The notes under the pieces: model-generated
Told to the model about the DNA's origin: nothing
What the model saw: only the letters and a program-made list of their open reading frames with translations
Database searches by the model: none
Made by a program: the position numbers and the translations under genes
Source of the DNA: Bog-473 sp963834405
GTDB taxonomy: Bacteria > Actinomycetota > Acidimicrobiia > Acidimicrobiales > RAAP-2
Reading direction: 5' to 3'
DNA length: 64,000 nt
NCBI GenBank assembly: GCA_963834405.1
Contig: CAWIBX010000002.1
Coordinates: 248,001-312,000 of the forward strand
Part shown: piece after piece, positions 27,591 to 35,853 of the stretch
How positions within the stretch are numbered: the stretch's first letter is position 1
How the letters are laid out: each line of letters opens with the position of its first letter

Positions 27591-27781
27591 CCTCGGTCGG
27601 CCACCGCCCGCATCCGCCGGTCCGTACACGGCGGCACCCGTCCCGCGCCACACCGGTCGCCCCCCTCCCCGACCGCACGGAGTCGTGCCGCCTGTCCCGG
27701 CCGCGCTACGGTCCCCGCGGCGGCCGGCGGCAAGGGTTGCCGTCGGCCATGACCGGACGAACGACCGAAGGCAGGACCCAA

Positions 27782-28747
27782 ATGCGCACGCGCCTCACCG
27801 AGCTCCTCGGGGTCGAGTACCCCGTCATGTTGGCCGGGATGGGCGGCGTCTCGTACTCGGCGCTCGCGGCGGCGGTGTCGGACGCCGGAGGGTTCGGGTG
27901 TCTCGGGGCTTCGACCATGGGGAACGAGATGATGGTCGATGAGATGGCTGCAGTCCGGGCCACCACCGACAAGCCCTTCGGCGTCGACCTGTTGACCGCC
28001 ATGCCCGGCGGCCTGACCGAACAGGTCAAGCTCGTGATCGAAGGCGGTGCGTCCGCGTTCGTCGCCGGTCTCGGCGTGCCGACGGAGGTGGTCGACCTCT
28101 GTCACCGCAACGACGTCATCGTCGTGAGCATGTGCGGCAAGGTCGAGCACGCGGTGCGGGCCGTCGAGGCCGGGTGCGATCTCGTCGTGGCCCAGGGCAC
28201 CGAAGCCGGTGGCCACACCGGTCAGGTCGCCGCGTTGCCGTTGGTGCCCCAGGTCGTCGACGCGGTCGGCCCACGTGTCCTGGTGGTCGCCGCGGGCGGG
28301 ATCTTCGACGGCCGCGGGCTCGCCGCCGCGCTGGCTCTCGGAGCCGACGGCGTCTGGGTCGGAACCCGCTTCATCGCGACCCCCGAGGCACGCAGCGTCC
28401 TTGGCTACAAGGAGAAGCTGCTGGCCAGCCGGGAGGACCAGACGACGGTGAGCCGCGCCTACTCGGGCAAGACGATGCGCGTGGTGCGCAACGGCTACAC
28501 GGACTACTACGACGCCCATCCCGAGGAGCTCAAGAGGTTCCCCGAGCAGATGGGCGTGTCCTTCAACGCGGGCACCCTGCACCTCGGAGGGGATTCGCTG
28601 ACTGACGGCGTCGACGTCGACCGCGAGTGCTACCCCGCCGGTCAGGGGGTCGGGGCCATTTCCGAGCTGGTTCCCGCCGCCGAACTGGTGCGCCGCCTCG
28701 TCGCCGAAGCCCAGGAGGTGCTCGACCGCCTGGCGGCGGTGCGCTGA
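27782..28747 (+). CDS. Nitronate monooxygenase family flavoprotein (2-nitropropane dioxygenase-like)
   Basis: 321-aa FMN TIM-barrel. Visible: VMLAGMGGVSYSALAAAVSDAGGFGCLG at the N-terminus, the QGTEAGGHTG FMN/catalytic loop, VVAAGGIFDGRGLAAALALGADGVWVGTRFIATPEA, and SRAYSGKTMR. Members oxidise nitronates, or act as enoyl reductase-like flavoproteins; the substrate cannot be inferred. The ATG follows AGGCAGGA. TACGGT at 27707-27712 resembles the -10 element seen before other genes here. Confidence 0.9.
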   Translation: MRTRLTELLGVEYPVMLAGMGGVSYSALAAAVSDAGGFGCLGASTMGNEMMVDEMAAVRATTDKPFGVDLLTAMPGGLTEQVKLVIEGGASAFVAGLGVPTEVVDLCHRNDVIVVSMCGKVEHAVRAVEAGCDLVVAQGTEAGGHTGQVAALPLVPQVVDAVGPRVLVVAAGGIFDGRGLAAALALGADGVWVGTRFIATPEARSVLGYKEKLLASREDQTTVSRAYSGKTMRVVRNGYTDYYDAHPEELKRFPEQMGVSFNAGTLHLGGDSLTDGVDVDRECYPAGQGVGAISELVPAAELVRRLVAEAQEVLDRLAAVR

Positions 28748-28782
28748 TCCGTGGACGGCGCACGTGACCGGGAAGCGGTGCC

Positions 28783-29598
28783 ATGACTGCTGACGCCGAG
28801 CCCAAGGTGGCGCTCGTCACCGGCGCCAACCACGGCATCGGGGCAGCAACGGCCAAGGCCCTGGCTGCGCAGGGCGTTGCCGTCCTGTGCGCGTACTTCC
28901 GGAACGAGCGGTTGGGCGGCCTCGACGATCCGTCTCTCCCCGCTGCCTACAAGGCGACCCGCATGGCCCGTGCGGACTTCGTCGCCGAGTCGATCAACTC
29001 AGCCGGAGGCCGTGCCGTCGCGATGGAGGCCGACCTCGCCGATGCACGCACCGTGCCCGCGCTCTTCGATGCGGCCGAAGCACTCCTCGGACCGGTCCAG
29101 ATCCTCGTCAACAACGCCTCCGGCTGGATCGCCGACACCTTCGTCCCGGCGGCGACGGACCGGTTCGGCCGGGCGCAGGCCCCGGTCTCTGCAAGCACCC
29201 TCGACCAGGTGCTCTCCGTCGACGCCCGGGCAGCGGCGCTCCTCATCGCGGAGTTCGCCCGCCGGCACATCGAGCGCCGCGCGCAGTGGGGTCGCATCGT
29301 CGGGCTGTCCTCCGGCGGCCCGGAGGGGTTTCCCGAGGAAGTCTCCTACGGCGCCGCCAAGGCGGCGCAGGTGAACTTCACCTTGAGCGCAGCGACCGAG
29401 CTCGCGAAATTCGGGGTCACGGCCAACGTCGTGTACCCGCCGATCACCGACACGGGATGGGTCAACCCGAAGACCGCGGCGCTCGCGAGCACCGCGGGAC
29501 GCCGCGTGGCCACGCCGAAGCAGGTGGCAGAGGTCATCGCCTATCTCGCCTCCGACGCGGCTGCGCTCATCACCGGCAACGTGATCCGGCTCCGCTGA
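28783..29598 (+). CDS. Short-chain dehydrogenase/reductase
   Basis: 271 aa. Cofactor loop TGANHGIG at residues 14-21, NNAS motif, catalytic YGAAK. An insertion of about 25 residues (RNERLGGLDDPSLPAAYKATRMARAD) follows the second strand, so it is longer than a typical 250-aa SDR; the TGANHG loop and the position of the insertion suggest NADPH preference, weakly. It is 35 bases after the nitronate monooxygenase on the same strand and is probably co-transcribed with it. Substrate unknown. Confidence 0.88.
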   Translation: MTADAEPKVALVTGANHGIGAATAKALAAQGVAVLCAYFRNERLGGLDDPSLPAAYKATRMARADFVAESINSAGGRAVAMEADLADARTVPALFDAAEALLGPVQILVNNASGWIADTFVPAATDRFGRAQAPVSASTLDQVLSVDARAAALLIAEFARRHIERRAQWGRIVGLSSGGPEGFPEEVSYGAAKAAQVNFTLSAATELAKFGVTANVVYPPITDTGWVNPKTAALASTAGRRVATPKQVAEVIAYLASDAAALITGNVIRLR

Positions 29599-29621
29599 TC
29601 TCCCCTGCCCGCTAAGCCCTC

Positions 29622-30068
29622 TTAGGCGATGCGGTAGGTCTGGAGCCCGTGTGCGAGCACCTTGCCCGTGGCGTCCGATGCGGTGATCTCGGTGAAGATG
29701 AGCTCACGCGCACGCCGGATCGTCTGGGCCCGGCAGAGGAGATCCGAGCCCGAGGCGGCGGCGAGGTATTGCAACGCCATCGACACCGTCGACGCGCGCA
29801 TGCCCCGGTCGAAGTCGTGATTGGACCAGGCCGCCAGTGCGCCGGTGGTGTCGATGACCGCGCCCACGACGCCGCCGTGGTAGGTCTTCCCGTCGTTGCT
29901 GAGCTCGACACGGAACGGCAGCCTCGTCATGACGTCGTCCGGCTCGTAGCGCTCGACCTCCAGGCCGAGCCAGGCGAGGAACGGCGTCTTGGCGAAGATC
30001 CCGGGAATGGCGGCGCGGCGCTCCCGTTGCTCCGCCTCGGAGAGGCGTCCCGCCTCCGCGGTGCTCAC
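29622..30068 (-). CDS. PaaI-type hotdog thioesterase
   Basis: 148 aa, single hotdog domain (about residues 35-140). NDGKTYHGGVVGAVIDTTGALAAW is the PaaI/4HBT-type motif; the catalytic acid is probably in the HGG-VxAVID segment. Predicted to hydrolyse an acyl-CoA. The GTG start overlaps the msrA stop (GTGA), linking it to msrA on one transcript, although the two activities are not obviously related. Confidence 0.82.
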   Translation of the reverse strand: MSTAEAGRLSEAEQRERRAAIPGIFAKTPFLAWLGLEVERYEPDDVMTRLPFRVELSNDGKTYHGGVVGAVIDTTGALAAWSNHDFDRGMRASTVSMALQYLAAASGSDLLCRAQTIRRARELIFTEITASDATGKVLAHGLQTYRIA

Positions 30069-30733
30069 CCGCCGTCGCCGGACGCGCCCGGGAGGCCCAC
30101 CGGGCACGACACTCCGGTGCCGCCGAGCCCGCAGTAGCCGCCGCGGTTCGCCTCGAGGTACTGCTGGTGGTACGGCTCCGCGTAGTAGAACTCGCCCGCG
30201 GGCGCGATCTCGGTCGTGGCGGTGCCGTATCCGGCGTCCTCCAAGGACTCCTGGAAGCGGAACGCCACCTTCTCTGCGGTTACGGCCTGCTCGGGTGAGG
30301 TGGTGTAGATGGCCGAGCGGTATTGGGTGCCCACGTCATTGCCCTGACGCATCCCTTGGGTCGGGTCGTGCCCTTCGAAGAACACGCCGAGCAGTTGCTC
30401 GTAGCTGATCACCGCGGGGTCGTAGACGACCAGGACGACCTCGGCGTGGCCGGTCCGCCCGCTGCACACCTCCCGGTACGTGGGGTTCCGCGTAGTCCCG
30501 CCGGCGTACCCCACGGCAGTCGTGTAGACGCCGGGCAGCTTCCAGAACAGGCGCTCGGCCCCCCAGAAGCACCCCATGCCGAAGATCGCCCGTTGGAGAC
30601 ATTCGGGGAACGGTGGAGTGATCTTGGTCTCGAGCACCAGATGCGGAGCCGTGACGACCATGGCCTCCTCCCGGCCGGGCAGCGCCTTGTCGGGGCTGAC
30701 CATCTGCCTCTTGCGCGAGGTGAAAAGTGCCAC
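30065..30733 (-). CDS. msrA: Peptide methionine sulfoxide reductase MsrA
   Basis: 222 aa. The active-site cysteine lies in GMGCFWGAERLFWKLPGVYTT; GHAEVVLVVYDP, GNDVGTQYRSAIY and the C-terminal EPYHQQYLEANRGGYCG are intact, so it is a complete MsrA that reduces methionine-S-sulfoxide. A leader of about 45 residues precedes the core. AGGGAGG precedes the GTG. It faces away from the PadR gene. Confidence 0.95.
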   Translation of the reverse strand: MALFTSRKRQMVSPDKALPGREEAMVVTAPHLVLETKITPPFPECLQRAIFGMGCFWGAERLFWKLPGVYTTAVGYAGGTTRNPTYREVCSGRTGHAEVVLVVYDPAVISYEQLLGVFFEGHDPTQGMRQGNDVGTQYRSAIYTTSPEQAVTAEKVAFRFQESLEDAGYGTATTEIAPAGEFYYAEPYHQQYLEANRGGYCGLGGTGVSCPVGLPGASGDGG

Positions 30734-30861
30734 GTCGCCTCCCTGTTTCCCGTCTTCCTGTCTTCCCTGCCGCTTGTCCCGGCGCCGCTCGCCACACGCC
30801 GGTCCTCAGTATGGGCGCCCCTGGCCGCGGCCCCGCACGCCCGCCTGAGGCCCAGCCGCAC

Positions 30862-30904
30862 TTGCTACTTCTAGACCTATTATGATATATCACTGTTAGT
30901 ACAG
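30862..30904 (+). promoter_or_regulatory. AT-rich promoter/operator region of the PadR gene
   Basis: An abrupt AT-rich island between two GC-rich genes. It contains TTGCTA (30862-30867), TATGATATAT (30881-30890) and the inverted repeat CTGT-TAGT-ACAG (30893-30904), ending 19 bases before the PadR ATG. PadR regulators usually repress their own operon by binding dyads overlapping the promoter, so this is the likely site; exact -35/-10 assignment is unclear. Confidence 0.45.
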
Positions 30905-30923
30905 ATCTTTCCAAGGAGAACCA

Positions 30924-31517
30924 ATGCCACACGAGAAGCACGACCACGACGACCAGCACGAACACCACGAGCACCATCACGAGCACCACCACGAACACGG
31001 CGCCTTTTTCGGCGACATTCCCGGCGCCAGGGGCCGGCGGGGACCCCGCGGTCGCTGGGGTGACTTCGGCGGCTGGGGCGGCGGTCGTCGGATGCGTCGC
31101 GGCCACATCCGCACGGCCATCCTGATCTCCCTCCGCGAGGAGCCTGCGCACGGCTACGAGGTGATGCGTCGCCTCGAGGAGATGAGCGGGGGCCTCTGGC
31201 GGCCCAGTCCCGGTTCCGTCTATCCGCACCTCCAGATGCTCGAAGACGAGGGCCTGGTCCGATCCACCGAGGTCGACGGCAGCCGGACCTACTCGCTGAC
31301 CGACAGCGGCCAGGAGGAGGCCCAGAAGGCCACGCTGCCCTGGCAATCCGGAGGCCAGGGTGACGACCAGATCCGGTCCCTACGCATGGCCGTCGGTCAG
31401 CTCATGAGCGCCGCCAAGCAACTTTCGGGTGCCGGCGAGGCATCTCAGGTCGAGCGTGGCGTCGCCATCATCAACAAGGCCCGCAAGGAGCTGTACCAGA
31501 TCCTCGCCGAGGACTGA
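30924..31517 (+). CDS. PadR family transcriptional regulator with His-rich N-terminus
   Basis: 197 aa. Residues 3-25 are almost entirely His, Glu and Asp; residues 30-58 are Gly/Arg/Trp-rich; the PadR winged helix spans about 62-135 (RRGHIRTAILISLREEPAHGYEVMRRLEEM, SPGSVYPHLQMLEDEGLV, YSLTDSG). A C-terminal helix should mediate dimerisation. AAGGAG precedes the ATG. It is followed by an ABC-2 exporter pair, so it probably regulates that exporter. The His tract could bind metal ions (inference). Confidence 0.9.
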   Translation: MPHEKHDHDDQHEHHEHHHEHHHEHGAFFGDIPGARGRRGPRGRWGDFGGWGGGRRMRRGHIRTAILISLREEPAHGYEVMRRLEEMSGGLWRPSPGSVYPHLQMLEDEGLVRSTEVDGSRTYSLTDSGQEEAQKATLPWQSGGQGDDQIRSLRMAVGQLMSAAKQLSGAGEASQVERGVAIINKARKELYQILAED

Positions 31518-31546
31518 GCGGGCCCGGGGGTACTCTCGCTGAAGTC

Positions 31547-32548
31547 ATGACGACTCCGCTGGCCACCGATGTGTCGCGCAACGGTCCTGCTCCCGACCGC
31601 GACGCGCCGATCATCGAGACGATCGGCCTGACCAAGACCTACCCCGGAACCGACTTCCGGGCCGTGGACGAGCTCAACCTGCAGGTCGGAACGGGCGAGG
31701 TCTTCGGCCTGCTCGGCCCCAACGGCGCCGGTAAGACCACGACGGTCGGCGTCCTGACGACCCGGGTGATCCCGTCCGCCGGGGAAGCCTTCGTCGGCGG
31801 CATCGATGTCGTGCGCCATCCGACCCTGGCCAAGCAACTGATCGGTGTGGTGTCGCAGCAGAACACCCTGGACCGGCAGCTGACCCCCTGGGAGAACCTC
31901 TACTTCCACGGGCGTTTGTTCGGCATGGGTGCCCGCGAGTGCCGCCAGGTGACCGACGAACTGCTCGAACGCTTCCAGCTCTCGCGCTTTGCGAAGGCCT
32001 CGGTATATGCGCTCTCGGGTGGGATGGCCCAACGGCTCATGGTGGCCCGGGCGATCTTCCATCGGCCTGCCGTGCTGTTCTTGGATGAGCCCACGGCCGG
32101 CCTCGACCCGCAGGGCCGCCTCGCGCTCTGGGAGCTGCTGGGGGGGCTCAACGCCGACGGCCAGACGATCATGCTGACCACCCACTACATGGAGGAAGCC
32201 GACAAGCTCTGTGACCGCGTCGCCATCATGGACCACGGGAAGATCCTCGCCCTCGACACGCCGGCCGCCCTCAAGCGCAGCGTCGGTGCGGACACCATCG
32301 TCACCGTCAAGGCGGCCGGTGACCCCGAGCAGTTGGCCGAGGCCTTCCACAGCCGGCTCGAAGGACTCACCCGGACCCGGCCCATCGAGGGTGGCGTCGA
32401 GCTCCAGATCCGTGGTTCGGACCGCCTGGTCCCACGGGTCGTCGAGGCTGCGGAAGCGGGCGGATACTCCTTGGCCGACCTGTCCGTGGCCGAACCCACA
32501 CTCGAGACGGTCTTCATCGGGTTGACCGGAAAGGAGCTGCGAGAGTGA
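31547..32548 (+). CDS. ABC-2 exporter ATP-binding protein (DrrA-like)
   Basis: 333 aa. Walker A GPNGAGKTT, signature LSGGMAQR, Walker B VLFLDEPTAGLD, and the switch histidine in LTTHYMEEADKL are all present; the C-terminal ~90-residue extension is typical of DrrA/drug-resistance ATPases. The stop overlaps the start of the permease. Lies 29 bases after PadR, making a regulator-exporter operon; possible substrates are drugs or lipids. Confidence 0.92.
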   Translation: MTTPLATDVSRNGPAPDRDAPIIETIGLTKTYPGTDFRAVDELNLQVGTGEVFGLLGPNGAGKTTTVGVLTTRVIPSAGEAFVGGIDVVRHPTLAKQLIGVVSQQNTLDRQLTPWENLYFHGRLFGMGARECRQVTDELLERFQLSRFAKASVYALSGGMAQRLMVARAIFHRPAVLFLDEPTAGLDPQGRLALWELLGGLNADGQTIMLTTHYMEEADKLCDRVAIMDHGKILALDTPAALKRSVGADTIVTVKAAGDPEQLAEAFHSRLEGLTRTRPIEGGVELQIRGSDRLVPRVVEAAEAGGYSLADLSVAEPTLETVFIGLTGKELRE

Positions 32549-33459
32549 TGGCAGCTACGACGTCCGACACCGTCTCGGTACCGACATTCGGCTCCCCCAG
32601 ATCACGGCAGGTCGTACTCGCCCCCACTCGCTCCGCTGCAGCGGCGAGTTGGACGTCGCTGGGCGCCCTGATCCTCCGGGACATGGTCGTGCTGTGGAAG
32701 CACAAGATCGAGTTCACGGTCCGCACACTCGTGCAGCCCTTCCTACTGTGCTTCGTCTTCCTCTACGTCTTCCCGAAGATCGGCCAGGGTATCGGTGCCG
32801 CCAGCGGCATCCCCGGAGCCGAGTCCGCCTTCGCCACCGTGCTCGTACCGGGAGTGGTGGGACTCTCCATCATGTTCCAAGGGATACAGGCCGTGGCGAT
32901 GCAGCTGGCCCAGGAGTTCGGCTTCACGCGCGAAATCGAGGACCGCGTCCAGGCACCGTGCCCCATCTGGCTGGTTGCGATCTCCAAGGTCATCTCCGGA
33001 GGTGCCCAGGGCCTCATCTCCGCCGCCATCGTCCTGCCGATCGCTTCAGTCGTCCACGCGGAGGGCGTCCAAGCCGACATCAACCTCCACTGGCTCCTCA
33101 TCGTCACCCTCGTCCCGCTCTCCTGCCTGTGCATGGCTTCACTCGGTCTCCTGCTGGGCACCTCTTTCGAGCCGCGCAACCTCGGCTTGATGTTCGGGTT
33201 CATCGTCCTTCCCATCACCTTCCTTGGCGGCACGTACTACCAGTGGACGCGTCTGGCCTCGGTCAAGCTGGGATCGGTCCACTGGCTGCAGATCATCGTC
33301 CTGATCAACCCGTTGATCTACATCAACGACGGCATGCGCGCCGCTTTCACCAACGCGGCGCACATGCATCTCTACGTGATCTATCCCGCCATCATTGCGT
33401 TCAGCGTGCTCTTCCTCACGCTCGGCCTGAAGAACTTCCGCCGCAAGGTCCTGGCCTGA
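32545..33459 (+). CDS. ABC-2 type transporter permease (DrrB-like)
   Basis: 304 aa with six predicted membrane segments (for example LVQPFLLCFVFLYVFPKIG and LGLMFGFIVLPITFLGGTYY). Pairs with the upstream ATPase. GTG at 32545 or ATG at 32548; an AAGGAG site lies 8-11 bases upstream. The DrrA/DrrB layout resembles antibiotic self-resistance exporters, but the substrate is unknown. Confidence 0.88.
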   Translation: MMAATTSDTVSVPTFGSPRSRQVVLAPTRSAAAASWTSLGALILRDMVVLWKHKIEFTVRTLVQPFLLCFVFLYVFPKIGQGIGAASGIPGAESAFATVLVPGVVGLSIMFQGIQAVAMQLAQEFGFTREIEDRVQAPCPIWLVAISKVISGGAQGLISAAIVLPIASVVHAEGVQADINLHWLLIVTLVPLSCLCMASLGLLLGTSFEPRNLGLMFGFIVLPITFLGGTYYQWTRLASVKLGSVHWLQIIVLINPLIYINDGMRAAFTNAAHMHLYVIYPAIIAFSVLFLTLGLKNFRRKVLA

Positions 33460-33471
33460 TCCCTCCGGCGC

Positions 33472-34146
33472 TCAGAGGACCCGGAGGACATCGCGCTCAG
33501 CGCGCTCGGCCCTGGTGAAGGCCCGGAGTGCTCCAAGGTCTCCTGCGCGCGAGCGGGCCAGTTCGAGGCACAGGTCGAAGCACACCCTCAGCGATGAGTC
33601 CGGCGGATCGGGCACTCGCATGCCGGGGATGCTGCATGCCACGTCGTCTCCGTGCACGACGATCTCGAGCACTCTGGTCCGGAGGTAGTCGTCGAGCGGG
33701 GCCTGGCCACCGGCCACACGGACGACGGGGATCGCCCGTCCGGCGGGCATTTCTCCGAAGAGGCCGGCCCGCGCGTCGCGCGACACCGTGCAGGCGGTGA
33801 CCACAATTGGCGCCCCCGCGAGCGCAAAGGCCTCGGCGGCCGACCGCAGAGCCGCCGAGAACGGATCGTCGTCCTGATCACCGTCCACCCGGTTCGGCCC
33901 GAAGAACTCCCCCACCGTGACCCTCCGCAAACCCGTCGGTTCGGAGTCCAGGAGTACCTGCTCCAGCCACATGACGCTGTGCACCGCGTGCGCGGCAATG
34001 CCTCCCACCGTGTAGGACGCGACACAGCTGGGCTCCGGCCACGCGGCCGTGACTTCCTCGCGATTGAGGACACCGATGAGCCAGTCGACCGCGCCCAGGT
34101 ATGCATCGATCGATTCCGGTGGCAATGCATCTGTCTCGACGGTCAT
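33472..34146 (-). CDS. MDMPI/DinB-superfamily protein, possibly mycothiol-dependent
   Basis: 224 aa. The four-helix N-terminal part (LGAVDWLIGVLNREE..W, SYTVGGIAAHAVHSVMWLEQVLL) and the central VLEIVVHGDDVA match the MDMPI domain family, which includes maleylpyruvate isomerases that use mycothiol and metal. Family histidines are present (HAVH, VHGDD). The reaction cannot be predicted. It converges with the ABC permease, 12 bases apart, with no obvious terminator. Confidence 0.75.
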   Translation of the reverse strand: MTVETDALPPESIDAYLGAVDWLIGVLNREEVTAAWPEPSCVASYTVGGIAAHAVHSVMWLEQVLLDSEPTGLRRVTVGEFFGPNRVDGDQDDDPFSAALRSAAEAFALAGAPIVVTACTVSRDARAGLFGEMPAGRAIPVVRVAGGQAPLDDYLRTRVLEIVVHGDDVACSIPGMRVPDPPDSSLRVCFDLCLELARSRAGDLGALRAFTRAERAERDVLRVL

Positions 34147-34567
34147 AGCGATACCTCGCGCCTCGCTCTCAGGGGGCCGAAAGCGATCACGCCGATCCCG
34201 GAGCGCTGTCGGTTATGGCACGGACAGAACGACTCGTTCGGCCTCGACTCCCGCACCGAGCACCTCTGGCCGGCCCTGTCCGGGCACGCCCGGCCCATCG
34301 GAGCCATCCCGGCCGTGCCTCGCTCGACGCCCCTAGCTGTCGCGTCTGTCGCCCATCGCCGCTCGGACGAGGTGGCACAGCCGAGTCGTCCTCTCCCGGG
34401 TTCCACGGCACAGTAGCCAATGACCGGCCCACCGGCCCGGTTACCAGGGCTTTGTGAAAATCTTCACCGAACGCGCCTGATCGTGAAGGCATCTCGCTAG
34501 GGTGACCGAGACCGACGGCCCGGCGTGGCCACCTGCCCCCGGCGGGGGTGGCGAAGGGACATATCTC
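34147..34567. other. 421-base divergent intergenic region upstream of egtB
   Basis: No conserved gene seen; open frames on both strands are Arg/Pro-rich shadows without ribosome sites. The right part holds a dyad (34454-34467) and TAGGGT (34498-34503), which resembles -10 elements used elsewhere here; initiation near 34510 would give a leader of about 58 nt to the egtB ATG with an AAGGGA site. GTG at 34502 is an alternative egtB start. Confidence 0.5.
34454..34467. promoter_or_regulatory. Inverted repeat GTGAA-AATC-TTCAC upstream of egtBD
   Basis: Perfect 5-bp arms with a 4-base spacer, about 100 bases before the egtB ATG and just upstream of a -10-like TAGGGT. It could be an operator for a dimeric regulator of ergothioneine synthesis. 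No regulator gene lies beside it. Confidence 0.4.
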
Positions 34568-35842
34568 ATGGCGAAGACCCATCGAGCAGCGCCGTCGGGT
34601 CTCTCGGACGCGTACGGCGACGTTCGGCGCACGACCGAACGACTGGCGTCCGTTCTCAGCGCCGAGGACCAAACGGTGCAGACGATGCCCGACGTGAGCC
34701 CCACGAAGTGGCACCGCGCCCACGTCACGTGGTTCTTCGAGACGTTCGTGCTGGGACAGTACGCACCGGCCTACGAACCGTATGACGACGCCTACGCCTA
34801 CATCTTCAACTCGTATTACGAGGCCGTCGGCGCCCGGCATCCCCGGCCGGAGCGCGGGCTGCTCTCCCGCCCCGGCGTCGAGGAGATCGGGCGCTACCGG
34901 AAGTACGTCGACCGGGCCATGACGGCTCTCCTGCGCGATCCCACCCAGCCGGGCCTCCGTGATCTGATCGTCCTCGGGCTCCACCATGAGCAGCAGCACC
35001 AGGAGCTGCTCCTCATGGACATCAAACACGTACTCTCCAAGAACCCGCTGCACCCGGCCTACCTCCCCGGCGACCTGGTCGGTGCGGGAACACCTGCCCC
35101 CAAGGCGGGATGGATCGAGCACGCCGGAGGCGCCGTTCAGATCGGCCACCGGGGCGAGGGCTTCGGGTTCGACAACGAATACCCCCGCCACACCGTGTTT
35201 CTGACGCCGTTCGGGCTGGCCGACCGTCCGGTCACCTGCGGCGAGTGGCTGGACTTCATGCGGGACGACGGATACCGGCGGCCCGAGTTCTGGCTCTCCG
35301 ACGGCTGGGCTGTCGTGAACACCCAGGGGTGGGACGCGCCGCTCTATTGGTTCCGGGACCCCGACGACGACGATCGCTGGCTCCAAATCACTCTGTCGGG
35401 CGTCCACCCGGTCGACCCCGACGAGCCGGTGTGCCACGTCAGCTACTACGAGGCCGATGCCTTCGCACATTGGACTGGCATGCGGCTCCCGACCGAGGCT
35501 GAATGGGAGACGATCGCGGAGTCCGACGGGGACGGTGACAACTTTCTGTCCGAGGACTTCCTCACCCGAGGCGCACCGCACCCGCGGCCGGCGGTCTCGT
35601 CCAACGCTCTCTTTGGGGACGTCTGGGAGTGGACATCGAGCGCCTACACCCCCTACCCCGGCTTTCGCGCCGCGCCCGGCGCCGTCGGTGAGTACAACGG
35701 CAAATTCATGGTGAGCCAGTACGTGCTGCGGGGAGGGTGCTGCGCTACCCCTCGCGGTCACGGCCGGACCACGTACCGGAACTTCTTCCCTCCGGGTGCC
35801 CGCTGGCCGTTCAGCGGCGTTCGGCTGGCGCGCGATCCCTGA
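34568..35842 (+). CDS. egtB: Ergothioneine biosynthesis sulfoxide synthase EgtB
   Basis: 424 aa, near-typical length. Non-heme iron enzyme that joins a thiol to hercynine with O2. The DinB-like N-terminal domain has WHRAHVTWFFE and HHEQQHQELLLMD (the iron histidines); the C-terminal formylglycine-generating-enzyme-like domain has RLPTEAEWE, GDVWEWT and RNFFPPGARWPFSGVRLARD. GARHPRPERG matches the mycobacterial substrate-binding stretch, suggesting gamma-glutamylcysteine as donor (from memory of the EgtB structure). egtD follows 11 bases on. Confidence 0.95.
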   Translation: MAKTHRAAPSGLSDAYGDVRRTTERLASVLSAEDQTVQTMPDVSPTKWHRAHVTWFFETFVLGQYAPAYEPYDDAYAYIFNSYYEAVGARHPRPERGLLSRPGVEEIGRYRKYVDRAMTALLRDPTQPGLRDLIVLGLHHEQQHQELLLMDIKHVLSKNPLHPAYLPGDLVGAGTPAPKAGWIEHAGGAVQIGHRGEGFGFDNEYPRHTVFLTPFGLADRPVTCGEWLDFMRDDGYRRPEFWLSDGWAVVNTQGWDAPLYWFRDPDDDDRWLQITLSGVHPVDPDEPVCHVSYYEADAFAHWTGMRLPTEAEWETIAESDGDGDNFLSEDFLTRGAPHPRPAVSSNALFGDVWEWTSSAYTPYPGFRAAPGAVGEYNGKFMVSQYVLRGGCCATPRGHGRTTYRNFFPPGARWPFSGVRLARDP

Positions 35843-35853
35843 ACACGAGGTCC

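Noticed and set aside
34215..34457. Open frame (81 codons) upstream of egtB
   Set aside because: No ribosome site and low-complexity basic translation; region better read as control DNA.
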